In this document: positions 1 through 8,398 of the stretch, piece after piece | How positions within the stretch are numbered: the stretch's first letter is position 1 | Layout of the letters: the number at the start of each line of letters is the position of its first letter | Source: JACRCT01 sp049841135 | GTDB lineage: Bacteria; Myxococcota; Myxococcia; Myxococcales; UBA5297 | Reading direction: 5' to 3' | Assembly: GCA_049841135.1 (NCBI GenBank) | Contig: JASGHK010000005.1 | Span: 1,984,001-2,048,000 of the forward strand | DNA: 64,000 bases | Program-made: the position numbers and the translations under genes | The notes under the pieces: model-generated | What the model saw: only the letters and a program-made list of their open reading frames with translations | What the model was told of the DNA's origin: nothing | The model's database searches: none

Positions 1-1127
1 TTGTGCTCGCGCAGGCGCGGGTCGTGGTGCTCGTAGAGGAAGGAGCCGTCGAAGTAGGAGAGCCCGTGCTCGTCGCGCGGGAAGTGGGCGGGGACCCAGT
101 CCATGAGCACGCCGATGCCCTCCTGGTGGAGGTGGTCGACGAAGGCCATGAAGTCCTCGGGCGAGCCGTAGCGCGAGGTCGGGGCGTAGAAGCTGACGAC
201 CTGGTAGCCCCAGGAGATGTCCAGCGGGTGCTCGCAGACGGGCATCAGCTCCACGTGGGTGAAGCCCAGCTTCTTGACGTGGGCGGCCAGCCGGGGCGCG
301 AGCTCGCGGTAGGTGAGGAAGCGGTCCTCCTCCTCGGGCACGCGCATCCACGAGCCCAGGTGCACCTCGTAGATGGAGACCGGCTGGTGGAGGACGTCGG
401 CCTCGCGGCGGCGCTTCATCCAGGCCTCGTCCTTCCAGACGTGGTGCGAGAGGTCGGCGACGACCGAGCCGGTCTTGGGGCGCTGCTCGGCGGCCAAGGC
501 GTAGGGGTCGGCCTTCTCGTAGCGGTGGCCGAGGCCGGTGCGGATCTCGAACTTGTAGATCTCGCCCTCGCCGACGCCGGGGACGAAGAGCTCCCAGACG
601 CCGGAGGAGCCGAGCACCCGCATCTGGTGCTTGCGGCCGTCCCAGCCGTTGAAGTTGCCGATGACGCTGGCGCTGCGCGCGTTCGGGGCCCAGACCGCGA
701 AGTGGACGCCCTTGACGCCCTCGACCTCGCGCACGTGGGCGCCCAGCTTCTCGTAGACGAAGTGGTGGTCGCCCATGCCGAAGAGGTAGAGGTCCTCGTC
801 GGTGAGGAAGCGGCCGTAGGCGTAGGGGTCGTGCCAGACGCGCGCCGCCCCGCCGTCGTAGACCGCCTCGAGCTGGTACTCGAAGGGCTTGCTCACCTTG
901 GGCAGCACGCACTGGAAGAAGTCGGAGGCGAGGGTCCGCTCCATCTGGGCCCGGCGCTTGCCGGTCTTGGGGTCCAGGACGTTCACTTCGCGGGCGCCGG
1001 GCTCGAAGACGCGGATGGCGAGCCCGCCGCCCTGCTCGGCCGGCAGCGGGTGCGGCCCGAGGACCTCGAACGGATTGTAGTGCTCGCAGCGGACGACTCG
1101 CTGAACCTTCTCGCTGACGTCTGGCAT
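1..1127 (-). CDS. glgB: 1,4-alpha-glucan branching enzyme, N-terminal part (runs off left edge)
   Basis: The minus-strand frame starts at the ATG at 1127, preceded by a GGGGGA-type ribosome site, and stays open for 375 codons to the window edge. It makes the alpha-1,6 branches of glycogen in the cytoplasm. Visible in order: an N-terminal CBM48-type beta-sandwich, with HYNPFEVLGPHP near the start and SVIGNFNGWDGRKH further in, then the start of the GH13 barrel with SIYEVHLGSW, ELMPVCEHPLDISWGYQ, FYAPTSRYG and MDWVPAHFPRDEHGL. These are signature blocks of GlgB. The catalytic Asp/Glu residues lie beyond the edge, so activity cannot be judged. The gene downstream is out of view, so operon membership is unknown. 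The family identity is secure; full-length branching enzymes are usually 620-730 residues. Confidence 0.93.
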   Translation of the reverse strand, partial: MPDVSEKVQRVVRCEHYNPFEVLGPHPLPAEQGGGLAIRVFEPGAREVNVLDPKTGKRRAQMERTLASDFFQCVLPKVSKPFEYQLEAVYDGGAARVWHDPYAYGRFLTDEDLYLFGMGDHHFVYEKLGAHVREVEGVKGVHFAVWAPNARSASVIGNFNGWDGRKHQMRVLGSSGVWELFVPGVGEGEIYKFEIRTGLGHRYEKADPYALAAEQRPKTGSVVADLSHHVWKDEAWMKRRREADVLHQPVSIYEVHLGSWMRVPEEEDRFLTYRELAPRLAAHVKKLGFTHVELMPVCEHPLDISWGYQVVSFYAPTSRYGSPEDFMAFVDHLHQEGIGVLMDWVPAHFPRDEHGLSYFDGSFLYEHHDPRLREH

Positions 1128-1324
1128 GGGTCCCCCAGGAATGCGGTTGGTGAAGAGCGCGGGGACGGTAGGAGGGCGAAGGCGGGAGCGTCAAAAGAAG
1201 ACGGCGTCGCCGGCGGCGCCTTGTCGCGATTCCGACAGGTTGAGCAGCCGCGTCAGCGTCGCCACGACCCATGCGGCCCATCGATGACTTTCCCGCGACG
1301 GCGGTCGCGGTCATGATGCCGCGC

Positions 1325-2157
1325 ATGGCTACGGCGAAAGTGAAGGCGAAGACGAAGGCGAAGGCGGGCTCGACCAGCAAGGAAGGCGGGAATTCGAAGC
1401 CCGCGAAGGGCGGGGGATTTGCGGTGCTCGTCCGCAAGAGCGTCGAGGTCGCGGCGCCCGGCTACCGCTTCACCGAGACCTCCGGCGGCTCGGGGCCGGT
1501 CGTGACGATTGAGCGGCCGGCTCCCCCGGAGCGCGCCAAGCTGCGCGAGTCGATTGCCTTCCAGAAGGGGCAGGGCGCCGACTGGTTCCGCGTGAACTTC
1601 TTTCCCACCTTCTTCGGAGAAGGAGCCGGCGGGACGGAGTGGGAGCACGCGCTCGCCGAAGGGGGAAGCTCGGCCCCGACGTCTACTGGAACGGCGACGC
1701 CGAGCTCGAAGAGAAGCTCGGGACGGCCTGCGCAGACCTCGAGAAGGGGGCCGCGCGGTTCTTCGGGCCCTTCGAGGCCGCCTACCCGGCCTACGCCGCG
1801 CTCTTCGGTCGCCTCGTGCACCACTACGCCGACTGGTTGGAGACGACCGGCAAGAAGCTCTCCGCCGACGACTTCGTCGACGCCGGCGACGGAAAGCTGC
1901 CGGCCGCGTTCCTGTCGTTCAAGGCGAGCCTCCAGGAGAAGAAGCTGCTCTCCTCCGACCTGCCGGGGGACCTCGACACCGCGCTCTGGCGCTTCTGGAA
2001 CGGCGGGCGACCGATGCGGCGCGAGGACTACCAGCGGGACGACTACTACGACTGCTCCCGGTGCAAGGCCTTCATCTCGTTCGCTCGCGGCCGGCTCGAG
2101 CAGATGAAGGATCCCGTCGTCGGCGAGCACTACGCCTTCGTCTGCAAGAAGCACTGA
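1325..2157 (+). CDS. Hypothetical protein with CxxC C-terminus, one frameshift
   Basis: I do not recognise the family. The first part (from ATG 1325) has a Lys/Ala-rich N-terminus (KVKAKTKAKAK) followed by a folded-looking domain containing FQKGQGADWFRVNFFPTFFGE. The frame then breaks at a run of five G at 1661-1665 and continues one frame over as KLGPDVYWNGDAELEEKL to the stop at 2157. One additional G would join the two halves into about 277 residues. The C-terminal half carries DCSRCKAF, a possible metal-binding CxxC. FQKGQG...FRVNFFP recalls DUF4304-type proteins, but this is weak. The start is uncertain because further in-frame ATGs lie upstream at 1271 and 1313-1316. Divergent from glgB. 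Confidence 0.55.
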
Positions 2158-2277
2158 GGCGTCAGCTCTCGCGACCGCCCGTCGAACGTTCGCCACCGCC
2201 CGCGTCGAAGGCGCCTGAATTCCGCGGGATAGAAGGTGGCCCCGCGCTTGCTCTGCTGGCGGCGCGGAGGTGAACCC

Positions 2278-3471
2278 ATGTTCCGAACCCTGTTGTGGTG
2301 CCTGCTCGCGGCCTTCGGCACCGCCTGCGCTCCGACGCTGCAGCAGCGCCGTGCCGACGCGGACCAGGCGATCAAGATGCTGCAGGCGGGCTCCTTCGAC
2401 GAGGCCGAGAAGCGGGCGACCATCACGCTCGCGGCCGACGAGGCCAACCCCTTCGCGTCCGGCGTGCGCGCCATCGCCCGGTACAAGCGGACGATGCACC
2501 AGCTGGCGCTCGACGTGCGGACCACGGCGGTGGGCGCGGTCGTCGCCCGCGGCGTGAACCAGCGCTACCTGGAGGCGACCTTCGGCCAGGCGGAGCAGGA
2601 CTTCGCCGCGGTCGAGGCGGACCTCGCCAAGGCCGCCGCCGTCCCGGGCTTCGCGCTCGAGCTGTGCCTGGCCTGCTGGAAGGTGGACTGGAACGGCAAC
2701 GGGCGGATTGAAGACTCCGACCAGAGGCTGATGGAGATCGAGGAGGACGCCGACGGCCATCCCATTCCCGAGGGTGACCCCCAGCGGCGCCCGACCTTCC
2801 GCTTCGACGACGGCGACGTGGCCTGGGCGCGAGCCTTCGTCGGCTTCGGCCGCGCCCTGCTCGACCTGGCGCTGGCCTACAACTGGAGCGGCGTGAACCA
2901 GGCGTTCGCGCGAGGCGACGAGCCGCCGGTGCTGACCATCGCGCTGACACACCCCGAGCGGATTGCGCAGGCGAAGCAGCGGGCCCTCGAGGCGCTGGAG
3001 CAGTCGGACCTGGCGCGCAAGGCGTACCTGGCCGAGACCGACGACGACCGCGAGTGGGCGCCCAACCCGCGGCAGAAGAGCCACCCCATCCCGCTGCCGG
3101 TGGACGAGGCGCTCTATGCGACCTGGGAAGGGCTGCTGGGCGACTTGCGCAAGCTGGTGAAGGGCGAGGAGGGGATTGACCTCGCGGAGGTCGTCGCGCT
3201 CGCCGGAGAGAAGAGCCGGGTGCCGACGCCCGAGGGCTGCATCGACCTGGGCACGATGCTCTCCAAGCCCAAGGACCTCGTGCTCGACCTGGGGCGGCTC
3301 AAGGCCATCGACGACGACCCGGGGAGGTTCGCGGCGATCCTCGGGCCGAGCTATCTGCATCCGATGAAGGCGTCGAAATTGCCGGGGCGGCTGGCGCGGA
3401 TGAAGGGGGAGATTGAGCGGAACGAGGAGCGGTTCGAGCGCAAGCTGCGGTACTTGCTGTGGCTGAATTAG
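2278..3471 (+). CDS. Lipoprotein of unknown function with EF-hand-like loop
   Basis: The start at ATG 2278 follows a strong GGAGGTGA site; a longer frame from 2236 is less likely because it buries the signal peptide. The protein (397 residues) begins MFRTLLWCLLAAFGTAC, a lipoprotein signal with the lipobox Cys at residue 17, so it is probably exported and lipid-anchored. The rest is alpha-helical and TPR-like (DADQAIKMLQAGSFDEAEKR, DLARKAYLAE). Around residue 140 the sequence DWNGNGRIEDSD matches the spacing of an EF-hand/dockerin calcium loop (DxNxNGxIxxxD). No catalytic motif is seen. It lies 120 bases after the preceding hypothetical gene and before an inverted-repeat element, so it may be transcribed alone. 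Confidence 0.7.
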   Translation: MFRTLLWCLLAAFGTACAPTLQQRRADADQAIKMLQAGSFDEAEKRATITLAADEANPFASGVRAIARYKRTMHQLALDVRTTAVGAVVARGVNQRYLEATFGQAEQDFAAVEADLAKAAAVPGFALELCLACWKVDWNGNGRIEDSDQRLMEIEEDADGHPIPEGDPQRRPTFRFDDGDVAWARAFVGFGRALLDLALAYNWSGVNQAFARGDEPPVLTIALTHPERIAQAKQRALEALEQSDLARKAYLAETDDDREWAPNPRQKSHPIPLPVDEALYATWEGLLGDLRKLVKGEEGIDLAEVVALAGEKSRVPTPEGCIDLGTMLSKPKDLVLDLGRLKAIDDDPGRFAAILGPSYLHPMKASKLPGRLARMKGEIERNEERFERKLRYLLWLN

Positions 3472-3479
3472 CGCCGTGG

Positions 3480-3821
3480 CCCCTCCCCCGCCTCCCCGTC
3501 GCTGACGGATCCGATGGATAAGGGACAGCGTCCTCACTGCTCCGGGGAGGAGCCCGCCTCTGCTCGATACGACCCTCAGCGTGACACGGGGTCTTCTATG
3601 GATTGTCCGGATCGAGGAGCCGACGTGCGGTACCCGGTCTCCGCGTCAGTCTCCGCGCCGTGGGCGTCCGCCTGATCGTGAGGATCCAGGGCGCGCCGTT
3701 CATCCGCAAACTCCGTGTCACGCAAGAGGTGGACTCGAGCAGACGCGGGCTCCTCCCCGGAGCAGTGAGAACACCGAGCTCCATCCGTCAGATCCGTCAG
3801 CGACGGGGAGGCGGGGAGGGG
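3480..3821. repeat. Large imperfect inverted repeat (MITE-like element)
   Basis: The 386-base gap between the lipoprotein and iorA is mostly one inverted repeat. Its outer arms (3480-3512 and 3791-3821) share CCCGTCGCTGACGGATC, its middle arms (3534-3567 and 3735-3768) share CACTGCTCCGGGGAGGAGC, and its inner arms (around 3579-3590 and 3713-3723) share GCGTGACACGG. The arms are about 110 bases each with about 120 bases between. A related single arm occurs at 13990-14099. No open frame inside looks coding. The size, the arms and the second copy suggest a non-autonomous mobile repeat. In RNA it would fold into a long hairpin between the lipoprotein gene and iorA and could act as a terminator. 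Confidence 0.7.
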
Positions 3822-3857
3822 CTAGCATGCCGCCTCACCTCGAAAGGACACCGGGAC

Positions 3858-5777
3858 ATGGCCACCCTGAAGGACCGGCTCGCCGACCCCGCCGGTTGGA
3901 CCGACCTCGTGATGGGCAACTACGCCGTCGCCCGCGCGATGATCGACTCCGGCACGCGCGTCATCACCACCTACCCGGGCTCGCCCACGCCCGAGATCGC
4001 CTCGGCGCTGGAGCTGCTCCCCGCCGACGCCCGCTCCTACCGCTTCTCCTTCGGCGCCAACGAGAAGGTCGCGCTCGAGGTCGCCGCCGGCGCCGCGCTC
4101 AACGGCCACCCCTCGGCCTGCTTCTTCAAGTCGGTGGGCCTCAACGTCGCCGCCGACTCGCTCATCCAGCTGCCGCTGCTCCACCTCGAAGGCGGCATGG
4201 TCGTCATCCTCGGCGATGACCCCGGCGCCAACTCGTCCCAGAACGAGCAGGACAACCGCGTCTTCGCGCGCATGGCCTACCTGCCGATGTTCGAGCCGGC
4301 GACGCCCCAGGAGGCCTACGACCTCTACCGCGAGGCCTCCTCCCTCGCGCGCAAGCTGTCGATGCCGGTGCTGCTGCGCCTGACCACGCACGTCTGCCAC
4401 GCCCGCGAGCTCGTCACCGTCCAGCCCAAGGCCGCCACGCCGCCCGACTGGACGCCGCGCTTCGACCCGACCACCCACGGGCCCTACGTCCCCATCACCA
4501 AGACCGTCTTCCCCATGAAGCGGCGCGCGCTCGAACGGCTCGACGCGATCCGCGAGGTCGCCGAGTCCGCCGCCTGCAACCGGGTGCTCGCGCCGAACGG
4601 ATTGAAGCCGCTGGGCGGCAAGCGCCTGGGCATCGTCAGCACTGCCTTGCCGGCCATGGCCGCGCTCGAGGTGCTGGGCGAGGGCGGTCAGAGCGTGGAC
4701 GTGCTCAAGCTCGGGCTCTCCCACCCGATGCCGTCCAAGAAGGTCGCCGACTTCCTCGCGAGCCACGACGAGGTGCTGGTCCTCGAGGAGCTCGACCGGG
4801 TGATGGAGCAGGAGATCAAGTCGCTCGCCTGGGACCTGGGCGCGAAGGTGACGCTGCGCGCCCGGAGCGAGCGCGAGGAGTTGATGGGCGAGCTCGGTCC
4901 GCGCCGCGTCCGCGACCTGCTCGCCCGCACCTGGCCCGAGGCCTTCTCCGCGAGCCCTGCGCTCACCGCCGTCGCCGCCGCCGAGCCGCAGGCCGTCCCG
5001 CGTCTGCCGCAGATGTGCCCCGGCTGCGGACACCGCTCCGCCTTCCACGCCATCAAGTCCGCGCTCACCAAGGGCGACATCACCGTCGCCGACATCGGCT
5101 GCCACACCTTGGGCTACCAGGCGCCCTACGAGATGGGCCAGGTGCTGCTCTGCATGGGCCACGGCGTCTCCACCGCCTCCGGCCTGTCGATTGAGAACAA
5201 GGCGCGCAAGGTGCTCACCTTCGTCGGCGACTCCACGCTGATGCACGCCGGCCTCCCCGGCGTCCTCGACGCCGCGCTGCACGACCGCGACGTCGTCCTG
5301 GTGGTGATGGACAACGCCACCACCGCGATGACCGGCCACCAGCCGCGCCTGGGCACCGGCGAGGAGGGCGGCGCGAAGCTCGCCCTCAAGCCGCTCTTCG
5401 AGGCCCTGGGCGTGAAGTTCTTCCGCGAGTGCGACGCCTACGCCCAGGCGCAGCTGATCGCCCACGTGAAGGAGGCGCTCGCGCACCCGGGCTTCGCGGT
5501 CGTCGTCGCCAAGCACCCGTGCATGCTCAAGCTCACCCGCGACATGAAGCGCAAGAACCCGGCCTACAAGACCCGGCCGGTGGCCATCGACCAGGCCAAG
5601 TGCGACCAGCGCCACACCTGCGTCGCCGAGTTCGGCTGCCCGTCCTTCGTACGCGCCGCCGACGGCACCATCACCGTCCACCCCGACCTGTGCATCGGCG
5701 ACGGCTCGTGCCTGCAGACCTGCCCCGTGGAAGCCATCGTCCGACCGCAGCAGCAGCGCCCCGGAGGTGCCTCGTGA
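3858..5777 (+). CDS. iorA: Indolepyruvate:ferredoxin oxidoreductase, alpha subunit
   Basis: Oxidatively decarboxylates aryl pyruvates from aromatic amino acid breakdown to aryl-acyl-CoA, reducing ferredoxin. The 639-residue protein starts at ATG 3858 after AAAGGA; the frame extends upstream only through repeat sequence. Order of domains: N-terminal pyrimidine-binding region (GNYAVARAMIDSG, TYPGSPTPE, SFGANEKVALEVAAGAAL, FFKSVGLNVAADS), TPP domain (MCPGCGHRSAF near residue 385; GDSTLMHAGLPG...NATTAMTGHQ near 455-485), and a C-terminal ferredoxin-like domain (577-635). Both iron-sulphur motifs there lack the usual second Cys: CDQRHTCVAEFGCP and CIGDGSCLQTCP. The second has the CxxDxxC form known from Pyrococcus furiosus ferredoxin. 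The stop overlaps the iorB GTG start, so the two are translationally coupled. Confidence 0.95.
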   Translation: MATLKDRLADPAGWTDLVMGNYAVARAMIDSGTRVITTYPGSPTPEIASALELLPADARSYRFSFGANEKVALEVAAGAALNGHPSACFFKSVGLNVAADSLIQLPLLHLEGGMVVILGDDPGANSSQNEQDNRVFARMAYLPMFEPATPQEAYDLYREASSLARKLSMPVLLRLTTHVCHARELVTVQPKAATPPDWTPRFDPTTHGPYVPITKTVFPMKRRALERLDAIREVAESAACNRVLAPNGLKPLGGKRLGIVSTALPAMAALEVLGEGGQSVDVLKLGLSHPMPSKKVADFLASHDEVLVLEELDRVMEQEIKSLAWDLGAKVTLRARSEREELMGELGPRRVRDLLARTWPEAFSASPALTAVAAAEPQAVPRLPQMCPGCGHRSAFHAIKSALTKGDITVADIGCHTLGYQAPYEMGQVLLCMGHGVSTASGLSIENKARKVLTFVGDSTLMHAGLPGVLDAALHDRDVVLVVMDNATTAMTGHQPRLGTGEEGGAKLALKPLFEALGVKFFRECDAYAQAQLIAHVKEALAHPGFAVVVAKHPCMLKLTRDMKRKNPAYKTRPVAIDQAKCDQRHTCVAEFGCPSFVRAADGTITVHPDLCIGDGSCLQTCPVEAIVRPQQQRPGGAS

Positions 5778-6349
5778 TTGCCCCGTTCAACGTCTTCGTC
5801 GCTGGAGTCGGCGGCCAGGGGATCGGGCTCTTCACCGAGGTGCTCGGCCGCGCGTGCCTCAAGGCCGGCCACGTCGTGCACGGCTGCGACACGCACGGGC
5901 TCGCCCAGCGCGGCGGCACGGTGCTCTCTCACCTGAGGCTGGGCGAGGGCGTCTTCACCCCGCGGGTTCCCGAGGGCGCGGCGGACCTCGTCGTGGCGCT
6001 GGAGCGCCTCGAGGCGCTGCGTGCGGTGCAGGGCTACCTCAAGCCGGGCGGGGCGCTGCTGTACTACGACGCCGTCTATCAGCCGATGGCGGTCCGCCTG
6101 GGCAAGGCGGCCTACCCCGAGGCGGCGCAGCTGGACGCAGCGGTGCAGGCGCGGGGCGGGAAGGTGCATCGCGTGGCGATCGACGGGCTGGCCGACCCGC
6201 GGATGCAGAACAGCGCGCTGCTCGGGGCTCTGGCGGCGAAGGGGCTCGTCCCTCGGGTCGACCTCGCGCTCGTCGAGGCGGCGCTGCGCGAGTCGGTGCC
6301 GGCGACTGCAGCCGAGGCCAACCTGGCGGTGTTCCGGCAGGCGGCTTAG
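5774..6349 (+). CDS. iorB: Indolepyruvate:ferredoxin oxidoreductase, beta subunit
   Basis: Partner of IorA in the cytoplasmic oxidoreductase complex. GTG start at 5774 overlaps the iorA stop (GTGA) and is preceded by GGAGGTG. At 191 residues it matches the usual length of IorB. The N-terminal FNVFVAGVGGQGIGLFTEVLGRACLKAG and CDTHGLAQRGGTVLSHLRLG are the hallmark gamma-type 2-oxoacid:ferredoxin oxidoreductase blocks (GVGGQG, then a QRGG loop). The frame can be extended upstream inside iorA, but that sequence is only iorA in another frame. The operon ends in a perfect hairpin at 6379-6399. Confidence 0.95.
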   Translation: MIAPFNVFVAGVGGQGIGLFTEVLGRACLKAGHVVHGCDTHGLAQRGGTVLSHLRLGEGVFTPRVPEGAADLVVALERLEALRAVQGYLKPGGALLYYDAVYQPMAVRLGKAAYPEAAQLDAAVQARGGKVHRVAIDGLADPRMQNSALLGALAAKGLVPRVDLALVEAALRESVPATAAEANLAVFRQAA

Positions 6350-6378
6350 CGCTCTTTCCGAAATCCGGCCGCGATGGC

Positions 6379-6399
6379 GGAGCCGAGGGTCTCGGCTCC
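6379..6399. terminator. Hairpin between convergent iorB and TIGR02996 gene
   Basis: GGAGCCGAG, loop GGT, CTCGGCTCC: a perfect 9-base-pair stem midway between the stop of iorB (6349) and the stop of the convergent gene (6428). No T-tract follows on either side, so termination efficiency is a guess. Confidence 0.5.
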
Positions 6400-6427
6400 G
6401 TCCCTCTCACCTCGAGAAGGATGATCG

Positions 6428-8045
6428 CTACGCGGCCGGCTTGACCTCGAACCGTGACTTGAGCGCCTTCACCAAGGCCGGCGCCAGCTCGGTGAAGCCG
6501 CCCTCGAGCGTCTTGAGCGACTTCGGCGCGACCTTGATCAGTTGCCGCACGCTGGCCTCGCCGAGCTCTGCGCACACCATCGAGAGCACCTCGACCGAGC
6601 TGGCGCTCTCGAGCGGGCTGAAGTCGGTCTCCTCCTCGAAGCGGTAGACCTCGATCCGCTTCACCTGGCGCCACAGCGCGGTGGTCCGGGCTGGCTCCAT
6701 TCGCCAGTCTTCCGAGACCCTGAAGGTGTGCAGGCGCGGGCAGCGGGCGAGCGCGAGGGCTGCAAACATCTCGGCCGGCGCCTCGACCACCTCGAGGTTC
6801 GCGAACACCGCCTTGGCGAGCACCTCGAGCGCGCGGGGAGGAATCGGCCCTTCGTCCCAGAAGCCCGCCTGGAAGCTCCGTGGCCTCGGAGAAGACCGGC
6901 GCGCCGAGGACGTGCAGGACCTTCGGGCCGAAACCCGACCCGAACCAGAACCGGCGCACCGTCGGGTGCTTCGCGCGCTTGAACATCGCGTCGGCGAGCT
7001 TGGCGTTCCAGTGATGGACGTGGAGGGTCTCGAGCGGCAGACGATCGATGGCCTTGCTCGCGAGGAACTCGGCCGCCTCGGCCGTGCCCTTCACCGGAAA
7101 GCCGCGTGACCAGCTGACGGTGGCGAGCTTGACGCCCTCGAGCCACTGACCGCGGCTGTGCTTGAGCAACGTCTCGATGCGCTTGACCAGCGCCTCCGCG
7201 TTCTCGACCGGCTTGGTGGGTGGCTCAGGCGCGTAGCCGGCGACGTTGCCGACGAGGCACTGCAGCTGGATGAACTCGCCCCTCGGGTCGCCGCTCTGCA
7301 TCAGGTAGTCGGCGTAGACCAGGCGCGTGGCGTCGTCGTCGGGCTTGGCCAGGATGGCGTCGACCAGCTCGGTGTTGTCGTCCGCCTTGCCCTTGGGAAT
7401 GGCCGCGCCGCGGGGCTTCTTCGGGCCGTCGAAGAGCTCCTCGAGCAGCGGGTGCTGAGTGCCGTATTCGACGCAGCGCAGCTTCGCTCCGGCCACGAAC
7501 GACGCGGCGGTCGGCTTGCGGAGGCCCTCTCCATAGAGCGTGATGAACTTGCCCAGCAGCGCCTCGAACACCGGCGCCAACGAGCCGGTCAGCGCGACGT
7601 CGCAGCGCTCGGCGGCCGACTTCGCGAACTGGGTCACGGCGCCCTTCGAGCCGATCTTCTTCGGCGATCCCTTGGCGGCAGGGCTCAGCGCCTGCGCGAC
7701 CGCGTAGCCGTCGAGGAAGGCCTGGAAGTAGAGCTCCCAGGGGAGTCGCAGGGCGCCGTTGACCGTGATGGTGGGCTTGAGACGTTCGTAGTCGACCAGC
7801 GACCCGACCTGGTTCACGACGGCCCGTGGAATCGCACCGAGCGAGCCGGCGTGCTCGGCAACCCCGTAGGTGGCGGCGTCGGCGTCGTAGGGCTCGGCGC
7901 CCATGCCTCCACCGGCCTTCGCCGGGTTGATGGTGAGGCCCTGGCGGCGCTCGAGCGTCATCGAGACCAGCGTCTTCAGGTCGAGGTCGAGCGGCTCGGC
8001 GTTCTTCGTCGGCTTCTTGGCTGGCTTGGTGGGCATGCGCCGCAT
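6428..8045 (-). CDS. TIGR02996 (Myxococcota repeat-companion) protein, one frameshift
   Basis: ATG at 8045, or nine bases inside at 8036 (MPTKPAKKPTK). The middle holds a clear TIGR02996 domain: ELVDAILAKPDDDATRLVYADYLMQSGDPRGEFIQLQ, around residues 230-275. The N-terminal 200 residues are unrecognised. After the domain come leucine-rich-repeat-like segments (FPVKGTAEAAEFL..LETLHVHHW; FEEETDFSPLESASSVEVLSM). The frame breaks at 6872-6878 (GAAGCTC on the plus strand). Removing one base restores ATELQAGFWDEG and gives about 538 residues to the stop at 6428. TIGR02996 proteins typically pair this domain with LRR-like repeats; their role is unknown. A second paralogue lies at 47821-49067. Confidence 0.75.
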
Positions 8046-8398
8046 GACGCCACCGAAAGCAGCGAGGCGCAAGCAAGCCTCTTCGACCAGCACGCGTGCG
8101 CCAGAGAAGCGCCGAGGTGAGGAAGGCGAGGCGCCGGGCCAACACGCGCCCCCCGCTGAAGCAGAAGCGCAGCTCGCTTGGTGGACGAAGTGGACGGGGT
8201 CGACGAAGTGGACTGGGTGGACGTCCTCGCCGATCCGACCTGCGCGAAGGAGAGTGCGTCCAGCGACAGCGTCGCCGGCGCGACGGCAAGGTTGCGCCTC
8301 GCCAGTCACGGATTGCCGGTGACGCTCGCCGCCGGCCTACTGCGCGCGCCCGGGTGGCCGAGCGCCCGGCCACGATCCCTCTCGGCATGGGGTGAACC

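Noticed and set aside
3603..3857. N-terminal extension of IorA
   Set aside because: The extension is encoded by the inverted-repeat element; the family begins near ATG 3858.
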